64,000 nucleotides of DNA from Autumnicola sp041679265 (GTDB lineage: Bacteria; Bacteroidota; Bacteroidia; Flavobacteriales; Flavobacteriaceae), in the NCBI RefSeq assembly GCF_041679265.1, contig NZ_JBGFSM010000001.1, positions 1-64,000 on the forward strand. Direction: 5' to 3'. The position numbers and the translations under genes were made by a program. Positions 16,716 to 25,182 of this stretch are shown here, one piece after another. The notes beneath the pieces were generated by a model, which was not told the DNA's origin, did not search any database, and saw only the letters and a list, made by a program, of their open reading frames with translations. Each line of letters opens with the position of its first letter. Position 1 is the first letter of the stretch.

Positions 16716-18902
16716 TCAAATCATTAATTGGTTTTTGACCAGGTTATGGTAAATTCCCTGATTATTTGATAATTCCTGATGGCTGCCAATTTCCACGATT
16801 TCCCCTCTCTCCATCACCAGGATTTGATCAGCATTAATAACAGTCGATAGCCGGTGAGCAATAACTACCACCGTTCTGTCTTTACAAAAGGAAGTCAGAT
16901 TCTCTGTGATTATTCTTTCATTTTCAGAATCCAAAGAACTGGTGGCTTCATCAAGGAACAGATAATCCGGATTTTTATAAATCGCCCTCGCCAGTAAAAC
17001 CCTTTGTTTTTCGCCGCCACTTAATAGTTGCCCATTTTCCCCAATCCTGGTCTTAAAACCAAGAGGTAAATTTTCTACAAAATCGGATAGGTTCACTATT
17101 TCAATCGCTTTTCGCAGTAGTTTCCGGTCTATTGGAATATTCGATTGTGATTCCGTGATATTCCGCTCAATCGTATCATTAAAAAGGCAACCGTCCTGCA
17201 TCACCGTTCCGCATCTACTTCTCCACAAAGCGGTGCTTATATCTTCAAGATGTTCTTCTCCAACCTTTATAAAACCTTTATTTGGCTTATAGAATTTTAG
17301 AAGAAGTTTCAGTAAGGTTGTTTTGCCAGAGCCGCTTGCACCCACTATTGCAGTCACCTTTCCCTGAGGAATGGTAATATTTATATTATTTAATACGGGA
17401 GCTGCTGAAGGTTCTCCATATCTAAACATAATATCTTTTAGCTGAATATCACCGGCTATTAACGAAGCGTTATACTTTCCAAGATTTTCTTCGGGAGTTT
17501 GATTATGTACTTCTGACAGCCTGTTAAAGGAAAGTATCGCCCCCTGATAATCGGTAAGAAAATCAATCATATTGGAAACAGGTAAGGAAAGGCTACCTAA
17601 TATAAACTGTATGGCCAACATTGCTCCCAAAGAAATTTCTCCTGTAATGACAGCTTTTGCTGACCAGAAAATGATTAATATGTTAGTAAGTTCGTTTAAA
17701 AATCTTCCGCCTTTAATTTGCGACTGCCCTAACTTTAGAATTTTTGATTTTAACCTGAAAAGATGTTCCTGGTTATTCTCCCACTCTCCCTTTCTTCTGT
17801 TCTCCGAATTGTTTAGTTTAATTTCTGAAACAGCAAGAATGAATTGCAAAAACAGCGATTGATCTTTCCTGTTAAGATCAAAAAGCTGGTTATCCATAAT
17901 CTCCCTCTTTTTTATAAATATCAGGGACCAGGAAAAAAATAAAGCTGTCCCAGTAAGAAATATTAAAGCAATTGTTGGACTGAAGTAAAAAAGAACCATT
18001 CCGAATACCAGAATACTTAAAACATCGAACGGCATGCCCAGTCCCCGGCCGGTAAGAAATTCATCAATTCTTTGATGGTCATAGATCCTTTGCATAAAAT
18101 CTCCCGTAGTTTTAGACTCAAAATATGCTATAGGAAGCCCTATCAATTTTTCCAGGAAATCTGATAGCATTTGAATATTTATTCTTGTACTTATATACAG
18201 CAGAATCCAATCCCTGATAACTTCTGATGCCAGGCGGGTAAGAAAAAGGAAAAGCTGTGCAATCAATATCAGGTTAATGAATCCAAAATCTTCATAGTTA
18301 ATCCCATAGTCAACGAGGCTTTGCGTCAGAAAAGGAAGCATGACCTGGATAGTAGCAACAAGCAATAAACCGAGGAGAACCTGGTTGATATAACGCTTAT
18401 AAGGTTTAAGATACTCCAGCAGAAACCCCAAGCCTTCTTTATTTTCAACTTCAGGAGGCTCATTATTGAAGAATTGTTGGGTAGGTTCTATTAAAAGCAG
18501 AATGCCCTCATTCTTCTCTGCCCCTGCCCATTTCTCGATAAATTCCTTATGCCTGTATTTCAGCTTGCCATAGGCGGGATCTGACACGAAGATGAACTTT
18601 CGGTTAGTTCTATAGATGATCACAAAATGATTCCCTTCCCAGTGTGCTATAGCTGGAAGAGGTATTTCGGAAACCAGTTCCTGAAAAGCTGCCTTAATGC
18701 CAACAGATTCTATACCTAACAATTGTAAAGCATGTGATAACGATCCCAATGATGCTCCATCCCTCTGTAGAAAGGAGATTTGCCGCAGATATTCCAGATC
18801 ATACTTCTTACCAAAAAATTCAGTGAGCATTTTAAGGCAGGAGGGCCCGCAATCCATTTGATCCAGCTGACGATAAACAGGAAAATCTACAGTCCTAAAC
18901 AT
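16716..18902 (-). CDS. Peptidase-containing ABC exporter (C39, PCAT)
   Basis: A 728-aa bacteriocin-type exporter with all three domains. The N-terminal C39 peptidase (1-135) has the Cys in LDQMDCGPSCLKML, the His in HWEGNHFVI and the Asp in SDPAYG. The six-helix membrane domain spans about 165-450. The ATPase has Walker A GASGSGKTTLLK, signature LSGGEKQR, Walker B YLFLDEATSS and the H-loop AHRLST. PCATs cut double-glycine leaders and export the product. It is the first gene of the cassette, and its probable substrate is the peptide encoded at 13514-13639. Confidence 0.93.
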   Translation of the reverse strand: MFRTVDFPVYRQLDQMDCGPSCLKMLTEFFGKKYDLEYLRQISFLQRDGASLGSLSHALQLLGIESVGIKAAFQELVSEIPLPAIAHWEGNHFVIIYRTNRKFIFVSDPAYGKLKYRHKEFIEKWAGAEKNEGILLLIEPTQQFFNNEPPEVENKEGLGFLLEYLKPYKRYINQVLLGLLLVATIQVMLPFLTQSLVDYGINYEDFGFINLILIAQLFLFLTRLASEVIRDWILLYISTRINIQMLSDFLEKLIGLPIAYFESKTTGDFMQRIYDHQRIDEFLTGRGLGMPFDVLSILVFGMVLFYFSPTIALIFLTGTALFFSWSLIFIKKREIMDNQLFDLNRKDQSLFLQFILAVSEIKLNNSENRRKGEWENNQEHLFRLKSKILKLGQSQIKGGRFLNELTNILIIFWSAKAVITGEISLGAMLAIQFILGSLSLPVSNMIDFLTDYQGAILSFNRLSEVHNQTPEENLGKYNASLIAGDIQLKDIMFRYGEPSAAPVLNNINITIPQGKVTAIVGASGSGKTTLLKLLLKFYKPNKGFIKVGEEHLEDISTALWRSRCGTVMQDGCLFNDTIERNITESQSNIPIDRKLLRKAIEIVNLSDFVENLPLGFKTRIGENGQLLSGGEKQRVLLARAIYKNPDYLFLDEATSSLDSENERIITENLTSFCKDRTVVVIAHRLSTVINADQILVMERGEIVEIGSHQELSNNQGIYHNLVKNQLMI

Positions 18903-19232
18903 AGCAAATGAAACTATTTGAACCTAAATTTAACTTGGATTTGAATAGGATTGAGATCTAACCGCAGCTGATTTATAAATCACGCTCTACGAGTAAAGCT
19001 TTTAAATACAGAGTTATGGGCTGCTTTTGATTTCGGGGGGAAATTTTCCATTCTTACGGCACGACATTTACAACAGCAAACTACCACAAGCTTTTCATCT
19101 ATATCAAACTTCAATCAATGTCCATAAGTAATTTATGAAAAAAAGAAATACGCCATTGTTAATTATTTTTGTAAATAAAAAGTATAGTAAGCAAGAGCTT
19201 TAAAGAAAGAATGGACTAATAGCTATGGATAT
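18903..19232. other. Upstream region of the exporter operon
   Basis: This 330-bp stretch should contain the promoter of the exporter operon. Minus-strand TTAAATTTAGG about 30 bases before the ATG resembles the Bacteroidetes -7 element (TAnnTTTG), but no clear -33 box is paired with it. No further double-glycine peptide was found in any frame here. Confidence 0.3.
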
Positions 19233-19397
19233 TTACTTTTTGTATCTTGCTGTTATTTGATGCCCAAATAGCAACACCGCGAATCCTATTCCTGCAATAA
19301 AACCTGCAACTGTAGTGTAAGGTTCTACTTTAACAATGAAATATAAAGTAACCCCTACTACTAGAAGTAATAATCCTAAAACTTGTATTCTGCTCAT
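19233..19397 (-). CDS. 54-aa two-helix membrane protein
   Basis: The ORF from ATG 19397 to TAA 19233 encodes 54 residues with two hydrophobic helices (VLGLLLLVVGVTLYFIV and TVAGFIAGIGFAVLLFG) and a basic tail (ARYKK). The helix-turn-helix hydrophobicity is too regular to be chance. It lies between the integrase and the export operon with over 200 bp on each side, so it is probably transcribed alone. The family is unknown. An immunity peptide for the neighbouring exported peptide is conceivable but unsupported. Confidence 0.6.
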   Translation of the reverse strand: MSRIQVLGLLLLVVGVTLYFIVKVEPYTTVAGFIAGIGFAVLLFGHQITARYKK

Positions 19398-19554
19398 TTT
19401 GTTATGGCTGTTTATTTGGAATGAGAAATCTTCAGTATAATAAGATTTCTAAGCTCTTATACACAATGGTAATTTACTCAAAAATAACATAACACTGAAT
19501 TCCATCTTAAAACTGGCTAATTTGTCTGCAGCTACCAGATAAAAATATCCTGCC

Positions 19555-19569
19555 CGTGGTAAAACCACG
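19555..19569 (-). terminator. Small hairpin after the integrase gene
   Basis: CGTGGT-AAA-ACCACG is a perfect 6-bp stem about 50 bp past the integrase stop. There is no strong T-run, so termination is uncertain. Confidence 0.35.
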
Positions 19570-19619
19570 TTTAACAGTTTAAAAATTTCAGACAGTATAT
19601 GAATTTTTAAAACTCCTGT

Positions 19620-20891
19620 TCAAATAGAATTCTTTTGATCCATATTTCCCGGATTATTCTTCCGCTTTAAAACCTCTCGTAAAGCATTCATATCCTGACT
19701 CACTTTATTTTCCAGAACCCTGGCATAGATTTGAGTAGTGGCAATCTTAGTATGGCCCAATAGCTTAGAGACCGTTTCAATAGGCACTCCATTGCTCAAA
19801 GTTACAGTTGTCGCAAAAGTATGACGGGCCATGTGAAAGGTTAGGTTCTTTTTAATCCCGCAAAGAATAGCAACTTCTTTTAGATATACGTTCAATTTCT
19901 CATTGGTGATTACAGGAAGTAATGTACCTGTAATCATGGTCATAGGATGATTGCCATATTTTTTAATTAGCTCCAGGGCCGGTTCAAGGAGAGGTACTTT
20001 AATTGGTGTTTTGGTTTTTTGCCGTTTAGTGATGATCCAGTTATTGCCGTCAATTCCCATAGAAATATTGTTCAAAGTCAGCTTCATTACATCTACATAA
20101 CTTATCCCGGTGTAACAGCTAAAGACAAAGAGATCCCGTACCCGCTCCAACCTTTCTAAAGGAAACTGGTAGGTTTCCAGGTTTGATAGTTCATTTGCTG
20201 ATAAAAACTCCCGCTCCCTTTTCTCAAAAGTATTTTTCCAGCGACGGAAAGGATCCTTATCGATCCACTCCATATTATAAGCCAGAGTGACCATTTTTCG
20301 CAACCGCTGGATATGCTTCATAGCGGTATTATGACTTATTGCCCGGGGATGCTTTTTAGGGTAATATTCCAGAAGGAAATTCTCAAAATCGCACAGGAAT
20401 TTGTAATCAAGTTCCTTTAAATAAACATCAGTAGTTTTTCTTTCCTTGTCCAGGAATTTCTTTATATATCCTTCGGTCACTCCAAAATTTCTGACAGATC
20501 CTGAAGCCAGGGTGTTCTCTATTTTCCTGGAGTGGTAATCAATGAGATTAGTAAACGTTTTTGAATTTTCATCCTCGCCAAGATACACAGCCTTAATTAA
20601 TTTGGCTGTGACTTTTTTTCCTTTAAAAACTAAATCCTGATAACATTGAAAAAGTCTTGACTGTACAAGATCTAAATATTGATTTAGCTGTTTTGCCTCA
20701 GTAGAATTTCCTCGTGCCCTTTTTTTGTTAGCATCCCAAAGGTGCAAAGGAATTTTTCTTCTTGTGCTGACAGTAGCTCTTCTACTGTTTACGGTAATTC
20801 GAACATAGATAATTACCTGATCGCAAATAACCTTCTTTGGATTCACCAAAAAAAGCATTGAAAATGTGTTTGACGTACTCATAGTTGTCAT
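19620..20891 (-). CDS. int: IntDOT-type tyrosine recombinase (site-specific integrase)
   Basis: A 423-aa integrase with an arm-binding N-terminus (about 10-100), a core-binding SAM-like domain (about 105-210) and a catalytic domain. The visible catalytic residues are HxxR in FHMARHTFATT, His in LLGHTKIATTQ and the nucleophile Tyr in IYARVLENK. The first catalytic Arg is replaced (CYTGISYVDVM), as is known for IntDOT and many Bacteroidetes integrases. It lies 222 bp from the 3' end of a tRNA-Arg gene, a typical attachment site, and presumably integrates the element that extends to the left. The gene is intact. Confidence 0.93.
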   Translation of the reverse strand: MTTMSTSNTFSMLFLVNPKKVICDQVIIYVRITVNSRRATVSTRRKIPLHLWDANKKRARGNSTEAKQLNQYLDLVQSRLFQCYQDLVFKGKKVTAKLIKAVYLGEDENSKTFTNLIDYHSRKIENTLASGSVRNFGVTEGYIKKFLDKERKTTDVYLKELDYKFLCDFENFLLEYYPKKHPRAISHNTAMKHIQRLRKMVTLAYNMEWIDKDPFRRWKNTFEKREREFLSANELSNLETYQFPLERLERVRDLFVFSCYTGISYVDVMKLTLNNISMGIDGNNWIITKRQKTKTPIKVPLLEPALELIKKYGNHPMTMITGTLLPVITNEKLNVYLKEVAILCGIKKNLTFHMARHTFATTVTLSNGVPIETVSKLLGHTKIATTQIYARVLENKVSQDMNALREVLKRKNNPGNMDQKNSI

Positions 20892-20960
20892 CTTTTTGAT
20901 TAAACAATTAATTCAGATGAAGTCAAATCAACTATACTGTCCAAACTTTAATCAACTTCC

Positions 20961-21002
20961 AAAAGACACCTCAGGTGTCTTTTAAAAAAAGAGGTGTCTT
21001 TT
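20961..21002. repeat. AGGTGTCTTTT repeats upstream of the integrase
   Basis: AGGTGTCTTTT occurs directly at 20973-20983 and 20992-21002 and inverted (AAAAGACACCT) at 20961-20971. The first two sites form a 23-bp palindrome with a single central base. The cluster lies between the integrase start and the tRNA-Arg gene, where arm-type integrase sites or the int operator are expected. Confidence 0.6.
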
Positions 21003-21054
21003 AGCTACCTTTTTAAATCAAATCGAATCAAATTAAATGATTCTCTAAAACCTT

Positions 21055-21089
21055 AAAAACCACGCTAATCCTGAGATTTGCGTGGTTTT
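21055..21089 (-). terminator. Terminator downstream of tRNA-Arg
   Basis: AAAACCACGC and GCGTGGTTTT form a perfect 10-bp stem around a 14-base loop, with T-rich DNA on the minus strand. It starts 25 bases after the tRNA 3' end, a good intrinsic terminator for the tRNA transcript. Confidence 0.75.
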
Positions 21090-21113
21090 GATAAGAATTG
21101 TTATTCTTAAAAG

Positions 21114-21187
21114 TGACCCCGGAGGGATTCAAACCCCCAACCCTCAGAGCCGAAATCTGATGCGCTATTCAGTTGCGCCACGGGGCC
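21114..21187 (-). tRNA. tRNA-Arg (anticodon TCG)
   Basis: A 74-nt cloverleaf on the minus strand. The acceptor GGCCCCG pairs with CGGGGTC (one G-T pair), the D stem is GCGC/GCGC, the anticodon stem is TCAGA/TCTGA around loop TTTCGGC (anticodon TCG), and the T arm is GGGGGTTTGAATCCCTC. The discriminator is A and CCA is not encoded. Its 3' end faces the IntDOT-like integrase, so it is the probable attachment site of the element to the left. Confidence 0.95.
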
Positions 21188-21270
21188 GTTATAAGTTATT
21201 AGAAGTTGAAAATTTAAGTCCTACTTTGCAAAGTTCTAAGTGAACTTTAACCTTTCAACATTCAACTTTT

Positions 21271-21720
21271 TTAACTCAATTTTCTTTTCACTATCGATGA
21301 GATGGTCTTACCATCTGCCCTTCCAGCCAATTCAGCGGTAACTGCTCCCATCACTTTTCCCATATCCTGCATTCCGCTGGCACCGGTCTTTGCTATAACT
21401 TCGTCTACTTTGGCTTCAATTTCTGCTTCCGTCATTTGCTCGGGCAAAAAGCTTTCAATGACTTCTGACTGCTTTTCTTCAGGCTCTGCTAAATCGGCTC
21501 TTCCCTGTTCCCGATAAATAGCCGCGCTTTCCTTTCGCTGCTTTACAAGCTTTTGCAAAAGTTTCATTTCTTCATCTTCAGAAAGGCCATCTTTAGAAGA
21601 ACTTTCAGTATTTGCCAGGAGAATCGCACTCTTCACCGCTCTTAGTGCTTCAAGTTTTGTACTGTCTTTCGCCTTCATGGCAGCTTTCATTTCTGCCATC
21701 ACCTTTTCCTGTAAATTCAT
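21271..21720 (-). CDS. GatB/YqeY domain protein
   Basis: A 149-aa helical protein of the YqeY family. I choose ATG 21720 because the family begins MNLQEKVMAEMKAAMKAKD; the upstream in-frame ATG at 21786 adds an atypical N-terminus. The tail (ADGKTISSIVKRKLS) matches the conserved C-terminus. The domain resembles the tRNA-binding tail of GatB, but the cellular role of the stand-alone protein is not established. It stands alone, divergent from the esterase gene at 21822. Confidence 0.88.
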   Translation of the reverse strand: MNLQEKVMAEMKAAMKAKDSTKLEALRAVKSAILLANTESSSKDGLSEDEEMKLLQKLVKQRKESAAIYREQGRADLAEPEEKQSEVIESFLPEQMTEAEIEAKVDEVIAKTGASGMQDMGKVMGAVTAELAGRADGKTISSIVKRKLS

Positions 21721-21821
21721 TTCTTTAAATTCTAGCTGCGAAGATAAAATTTTAAATTTAAAATTACCACTTAAATCTCCTTTCAAATTAACTATCTTGA
21801 ATTTATAAAAATTGCTAACAA

Positions 21822-22730
21822 ATGAGATTTTTTTATCTTCTTCTGTTTCTGTTAATTACTTTTTCCTCCTACTCCCAATCCAGATATATAGATGATATTT
21901 TTGAAAATAAACAGGTAATTACCAAAACCTATGCCCAGAAAAATGGAGAAAAACTTATAGTGGATATTTATCAACCGAAGAATGATGCGCTTTCTCGACG
22001 TCCTGCCATTATTTTTATGCATGGTGGCGGATTCGCCGGAGGTAGCCCTAGAAATGAAGGAGAAGTGAAATTTGCAAAAATGGCTGCAAGAAAAGGATAT
22101 GTAGCCGTTCAGATCTCCTACAGGCTTACCCGCAAAGGCAAATCTTTTGGCTGTGATTATGGAGCTTCAGGAAAAATAGAAACTTTTAAAGAAGCCGCCA
22201 CAGATTTTCTGGATGCTGTAGATTATGTTATGGAGCACCATAAGAAATTTAAAATAGACACTTCACATATTATTGCAGGAGGCAGCAGCGCAGGCGCCGA
22301 AGCTGTTCTTGATGCTGTATATAACAGAGATTTGTTATTTGACAATCCGAATGAAAAATTTCACAATTTTGCTGCTGTTTTTTCCCTGGCAGGCGCCATT
22401 ATAGATGCAAGGTATTTAGATAAAACCAACGCAGTTCCGGCAATACTTTTCCACGGAACGGCAGACCAACTGGTACCCTATGCCACTGCTCCCCATCATT
22501 TTTGCCATTCTGAAGATGCGGGGTATCTTATCCTGGACGGCTCCCGCACCATTGCAGATAAGCTGAGTCAACTAAACTCGTCTTATCTCCTCTACACATT
22601 TAAGGAAGCGGGACATGAAATTTCAGAAATGCCTTTTGAACAATTGCCGCAGGTGTTTCAATTTTTAAAGGAAGTGGCCCTGGATAAAAAATTTATTCAG
22701 GCTGAAGTACTCATAGATGAAATTCCTTAA
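21822..22730 (+). CDS. Secreted alpha/beta-hydrolase (esterase-type)
   Basis: A 302-aa protein with a signal peptide (MRFFYLLLFLLITFSSYSQ). The oxyanion-hole motif HGGGFAGGSPR is near residue 67, the nucleophile Ser is in GGSSAGAEA near 152, the acid is probably in HGTADQLVPY and the His in KEAGHEIS near 265. These place it among the HGGG-type (hormone-sensitive-lipase/BD-FAE-like) esterases. The substrate is unknown and no neighbouring gene points to one. It is transcribed divergently from the YqeY gene and followed by the radical-SAM pair. Confidence 0.82.
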   Translation: MRFFYLLLFLLITFSSYSQSRYIDDIFENKQVITKTYAQKNGEKLIVDIYQPKNDALSRRPAIIFMHGGGFAGGSPRNEGEVKFAKMAARKGYVAVQISYRLTRKGKSFGCDYGASGKIETFKEAATDFLDAVDYVMEHHKKFKIDTSHIIAGGSSAGAEAVLDAVYNRDLLFDNPNEKFHNFAAVFSLAGAIIDARYLDKTNAVPAILFHGTADQLVPYATAPHHFCHSEDAGYLILDGSRTIADKLSQLNSSYLLYTFKEAGHEISEMPFEQLPQVFQFLKEVALDKKFIQAEVLIDEIP

Positions 22731-22799
22731 AAATATTTAATTAGGATTGTTTCCTATACATCGGAATATTTCCTATTTTTGAATAAATCTTTGAGGAAG

Positions 22800-24065
22800 A
22801 TGAACTTTGAACGTATTAAAGGAAAATTAGCTATTCTAGCTGATGCCGCAAAATATGATGTTTCCTGTTCTAGCAGCGGCAGCAATAGAAAAAACAAAGG
22901 AAAAGGTTTAGGCGATTCTTCCGGAATGGGAATTTGCCACAGTTATACCGAAGATGGCAGGTGTGTGTCCCTTCTTAAAATTTTACTTACGAACCATTGT
23001 ATTTTTGATTGCGCCTATTGTGTTACCAGAAAAAGCAATGACATTAAGCGGGCTGCTTTTAAAGTTCAGGAAGTAGTAGACCTTACCATAAATTTCTACC
23101 GCAGAAACTATATTGAAGGCCTGTTCTTAAGTTCAGGAATCTTTAAAGATGCAGATTATACTATGGAGAGGCTTATCCAGGTAGCCAAGAAATTGCGCCT
23201 GGAAGAAAACTTTAACGGCTATATTCATTTAAAATCTATTCCAGGCGCCAGTGATGAACTTATGCATGAAGCTGGTTTGTATGCCGACAGGCTAAGCGTA
23301 AATATTGAAATTCCCACCATTTCCGGTCTAAAACTTCTTGCGCCGGATAAGAATCATGAAGATTTCATGAAACCTATGCGAAAGGTAAAGAATGAAATTA
23401 TAAAGAACAGGGAAGAGAAAAAAATTTTAAAATCTACCCCAAAGTACGCTCCGGCCGGCCAAAGTACCCAAATGATTGTAGGTGCTACCGGTGAAACCGA
23501 CAGGGACATTATGTACACCGCTACTTATTTTTACAAGAAATATGATATGAAGAGAGTGTACTATTCAGGATATGTACCGGTAACTTCAGACCCGCGGCTT
23601 CCTGCCCTTACCTCTGCAGTCCCTATGCTTCGGGAAAACCGGCTTTATCAAACGGACTGGCTGCTGCGCTTTTATGGTTTTGACATTCGGGAACTTTTAA
23701 ATGAAGATCATAAAAACCTGGACGTAGACATAGATCCTAAATTAAGCTGGGCGCTCCGGAATATGCAGCATTTTCCTGTAGATATTAATAAAGCTGAAAG
23801 GCAGATGTTGGCAAGAATTCCGGGAGTTGGGCTTAAATCTGTTCAAAAAATTTTAAATGCCAGGAAATACCGAAGCCTTAACTGGGAACACCTTAAAAGA
23901 ATTGGGGTGTCACTTAACCGGGCCAGATATTTTATTACCTGCAATTCCAATGAATGGGAGAAAAAAGACCTTTCTTCAGAAAAAATAAAAAATCTGATTC
24001 TTAAAAATTCCAGCAGCAAATTTGCCAAAAATTATAGTCCACAGTTATCAATGTTCAACTCATGA
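22800..24065 (+). CDS. Putative DNA modification/repair radical SAM protein
   Basis: About 421 aa, starting at ATG 22800 (MNFERIKGKLAILADAAKYDVSC); an in-frame ATG at 22779 is the alternative. The radical-SAM cluster motif is CIFDCAYC near residue 74. The C-terminus has a helix-hairpin-helix (LARIPGVGLKSVQKIL), a DNA-binding signature. It matches the family annotated as linked to uracil-DNA glycosylase. Its stop overlaps the next ATG by four bases (ATGA), so the two are translationally coupled. The reaction is not known; DNA as substrate is inferred from the HhH and the partner. Confidence 0.85.
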   Translation: MNFERIKGKLAILADAAKYDVSCSSSGSNRKNKGKGLGDSSGMGICHSYTEDGRCVSLLKILLTNHCIFDCAYCVTRKSNDIKRAAFKVQEVVDLTINFYRRNYIEGLFLSSGIFKDADYTMERLIQVAKKLRLEENFNGYIHLKSIPGASDELMHEAGLYADRLSVNIEIPTISGLKLLAPDKNHEDFMKPMRKVKNEIIKNREEKKILKSTPKYAPAGQSTQMIVGATGETDRDIMYTATYFYKKYDMKRVYYSGYVPVTSDPRLPALTSAVPMLRENRLYQTDWLLRFYGFDIRELLNEDHKNLDVDIDPKLSWALRNMQHFPVDINKAERQMLARIPGVGLKSVQKILNARKYRSLNWEHLKRIGVSLNRARYFITCNSNEWEKKDLSSEKIKNLILKNSSSKFAKNYSPQLSMFNS

Positions 24066-24838
24066 ATACCATTTTAACCTATGATGGCAGCTTTAAAGGA
24101 TTTCTAACCTGCGTCTTTGTTGCTTATGAAGAAAAACTGGAGATTAGTGATATCCAACAACAGGAAAAAGCTTCAGAACAATTTTTTGCAAAAGTACAGC
24201 ATGTCATCACACAAGATGAAAAAGCGTCAAGAGTTGCTTTGGCTGTAAATAAAAAAAGTTCTGCAACCGGAAGTTCCAATCTTTACAAAGCATTTCTTAG
24301 CGAAGAAAAAGGCATTGAAATTATGATGTTCCGGTACCTGGAATATATGTTAGAAAGTGACAGACAAATTGATCAGGATTTTAGCCATCCAGCTGTTCTC
24401 AAAATTGCCCAAACAGCTAAAAAGGTTGGTAGGGAAAAGCACCGGATGGAAGCCTTTGTGAGATTTGAATTGACCAAAGATGGCATTTATTTTGCCAAAA
24501 TTGAACCGGATTTCCATGTTTTGCCACTAATAAAGAAGCATTTTGAAAAAAGGTATGCAGATCAAAAATGGATTATTTACGATCTCAAAAGACGTTTTGG
24601 CTTGTACTATGATCTTCAGAAAGTTAACCCCGTGACATTCGATTTTGCTCATCATTTTAACGCTCACACTAATAATAATTCAGCTTTTGCTGCTCAGGAG
24701 ATTGAATTTAAAAAGTTATGGAAAGAATATTTTAATCATACCAACATCGCCTCCAGAAAAAACACAAAGCTGCACCTGCAACATGTCCCTAAAAGATATT
24801 GGAAATATTTAAGTGAAAAGAGCCCATTGCATAATTAA
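24062..24838 (+). CDS. DUF4130 protein, partner of the radical SAM protein
   Basis: A 258-aa protein of the DUF4130 (TIGR03915-like) family. It opens ILTYDGSFKGFLTCVFVAYE, the family's standard N-terminus, and has the conserved HRMEAFVRFELTKDGIYFAKIEPDFHVLPL in the middle. The C-terminal LQHVPKRYWKYLSEK is also typical. It overlaps the radical SAM gene by four bases. In other bacteria this family is often fused to uracil-DNA glycosylase, so a role in DNA base repair or modification is likely but unproven. Confidence 0.85.
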   Translation: MNTILTYDGSFKGFLTCVFVAYEEKLEISDIQQQEKASEQFFAKVQHVITQDEKASRVALAVNKKSSATGSSNLYKAFLSEEKGIEIMMFRYLEYMLESDRQIDQDFSHPAVLKIAQTAKKVGREKHRMEAFVRFELTKDGIYFAKIEPDFHVLPLIKKHFEKRYADQKWIIYDLKRRFGLYYDLQKVNPVTFDFAHHFNAHTNNNSAFAAQEIEFKKLWKEYFNHTNIASRKNTKLHLQHVPKRYWKYLSEKSPLHN

Positions 24839-24884
24839 AAAATAGTTTAAATTTGTCCCTTCAACTAATTAAACAAATAGTACA

Positions 24885-25103
24885 ATGAAAAAGTTATTTT
24901 TATTATTCGCAGTAGCAACAATGTCATTATCAATCTATTCTTGTAGAGAAACAACACAGGAAGATGCTGAAAATGATGTTGAAGAAATTGGAAACGACAT
25001 CGAAGAATCTGCTGAAGATGCAGGAAACGATATCGAAGATGCTGCTGATGAAGCAGGAGATGAAATTGAAGACGAAGTAGATAATACTGACGAAGGTATG
25101 TAA
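24885..25103 (+). CDS. Small acidic lipoprotein
   Basis: A 72-aa precursor with a lipoprotein signal (MKKLFLLFAVATMSLSIYSC; lipobox Cys20). The mature part is strongly acidic with a heptad-like repeat of 'D-I-E-(D/E)-A-x-(D/E)-A-G-(D/N)', which should form an amphipathic helix. A paralogue lies 80 bases downstream (25183), with an intrinsic terminator between. The function is unknown; it may be a periplasmic or outer-membrane-attached stress protein. The reading is well supported by the signal peptide and the paralogue. Confidence 0.75.
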   Translation: MKKLFLLFAVATMSLSIYSCRETTQEDAENDVEEIGNDIEESAEDAGNDIEDAADEAGDEIEDEVDNTDEGM

Positions 25104-25126
25104 TCTTTAATTCTTCAGAATTATAT

Positions 25127-25161
25127 AAAAAGCCATCCAGCAAGAAGCAGATGGCTTTTTT
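25127..25161 (+). terminator. Intrinsic terminator between the two lipoprotein genes
   Basis: AAAAAGCCATC and GATGGCTTTTT form an 11-bp stem with a 12-base loop and a terminal T-run. Confidence 0.85.
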
Positions 25162-25182
25162 AAATTTTAAAATTGATGTAAT

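Noticed and set aside
19135..19203. 22-codon plus-strand ORF (MKKRNTPLLIIF...) beside the exporter operon
   Set aside because: It has no double-glycine motif, opposite orientation and no supporting context; it is likely chance.
21114..21187. A second copy of the tRNA-Arg 3' end as the distal att site
   Set aside because: I did not find a convincing repeat of this sequence to the left in the window; the other end is probably outside.
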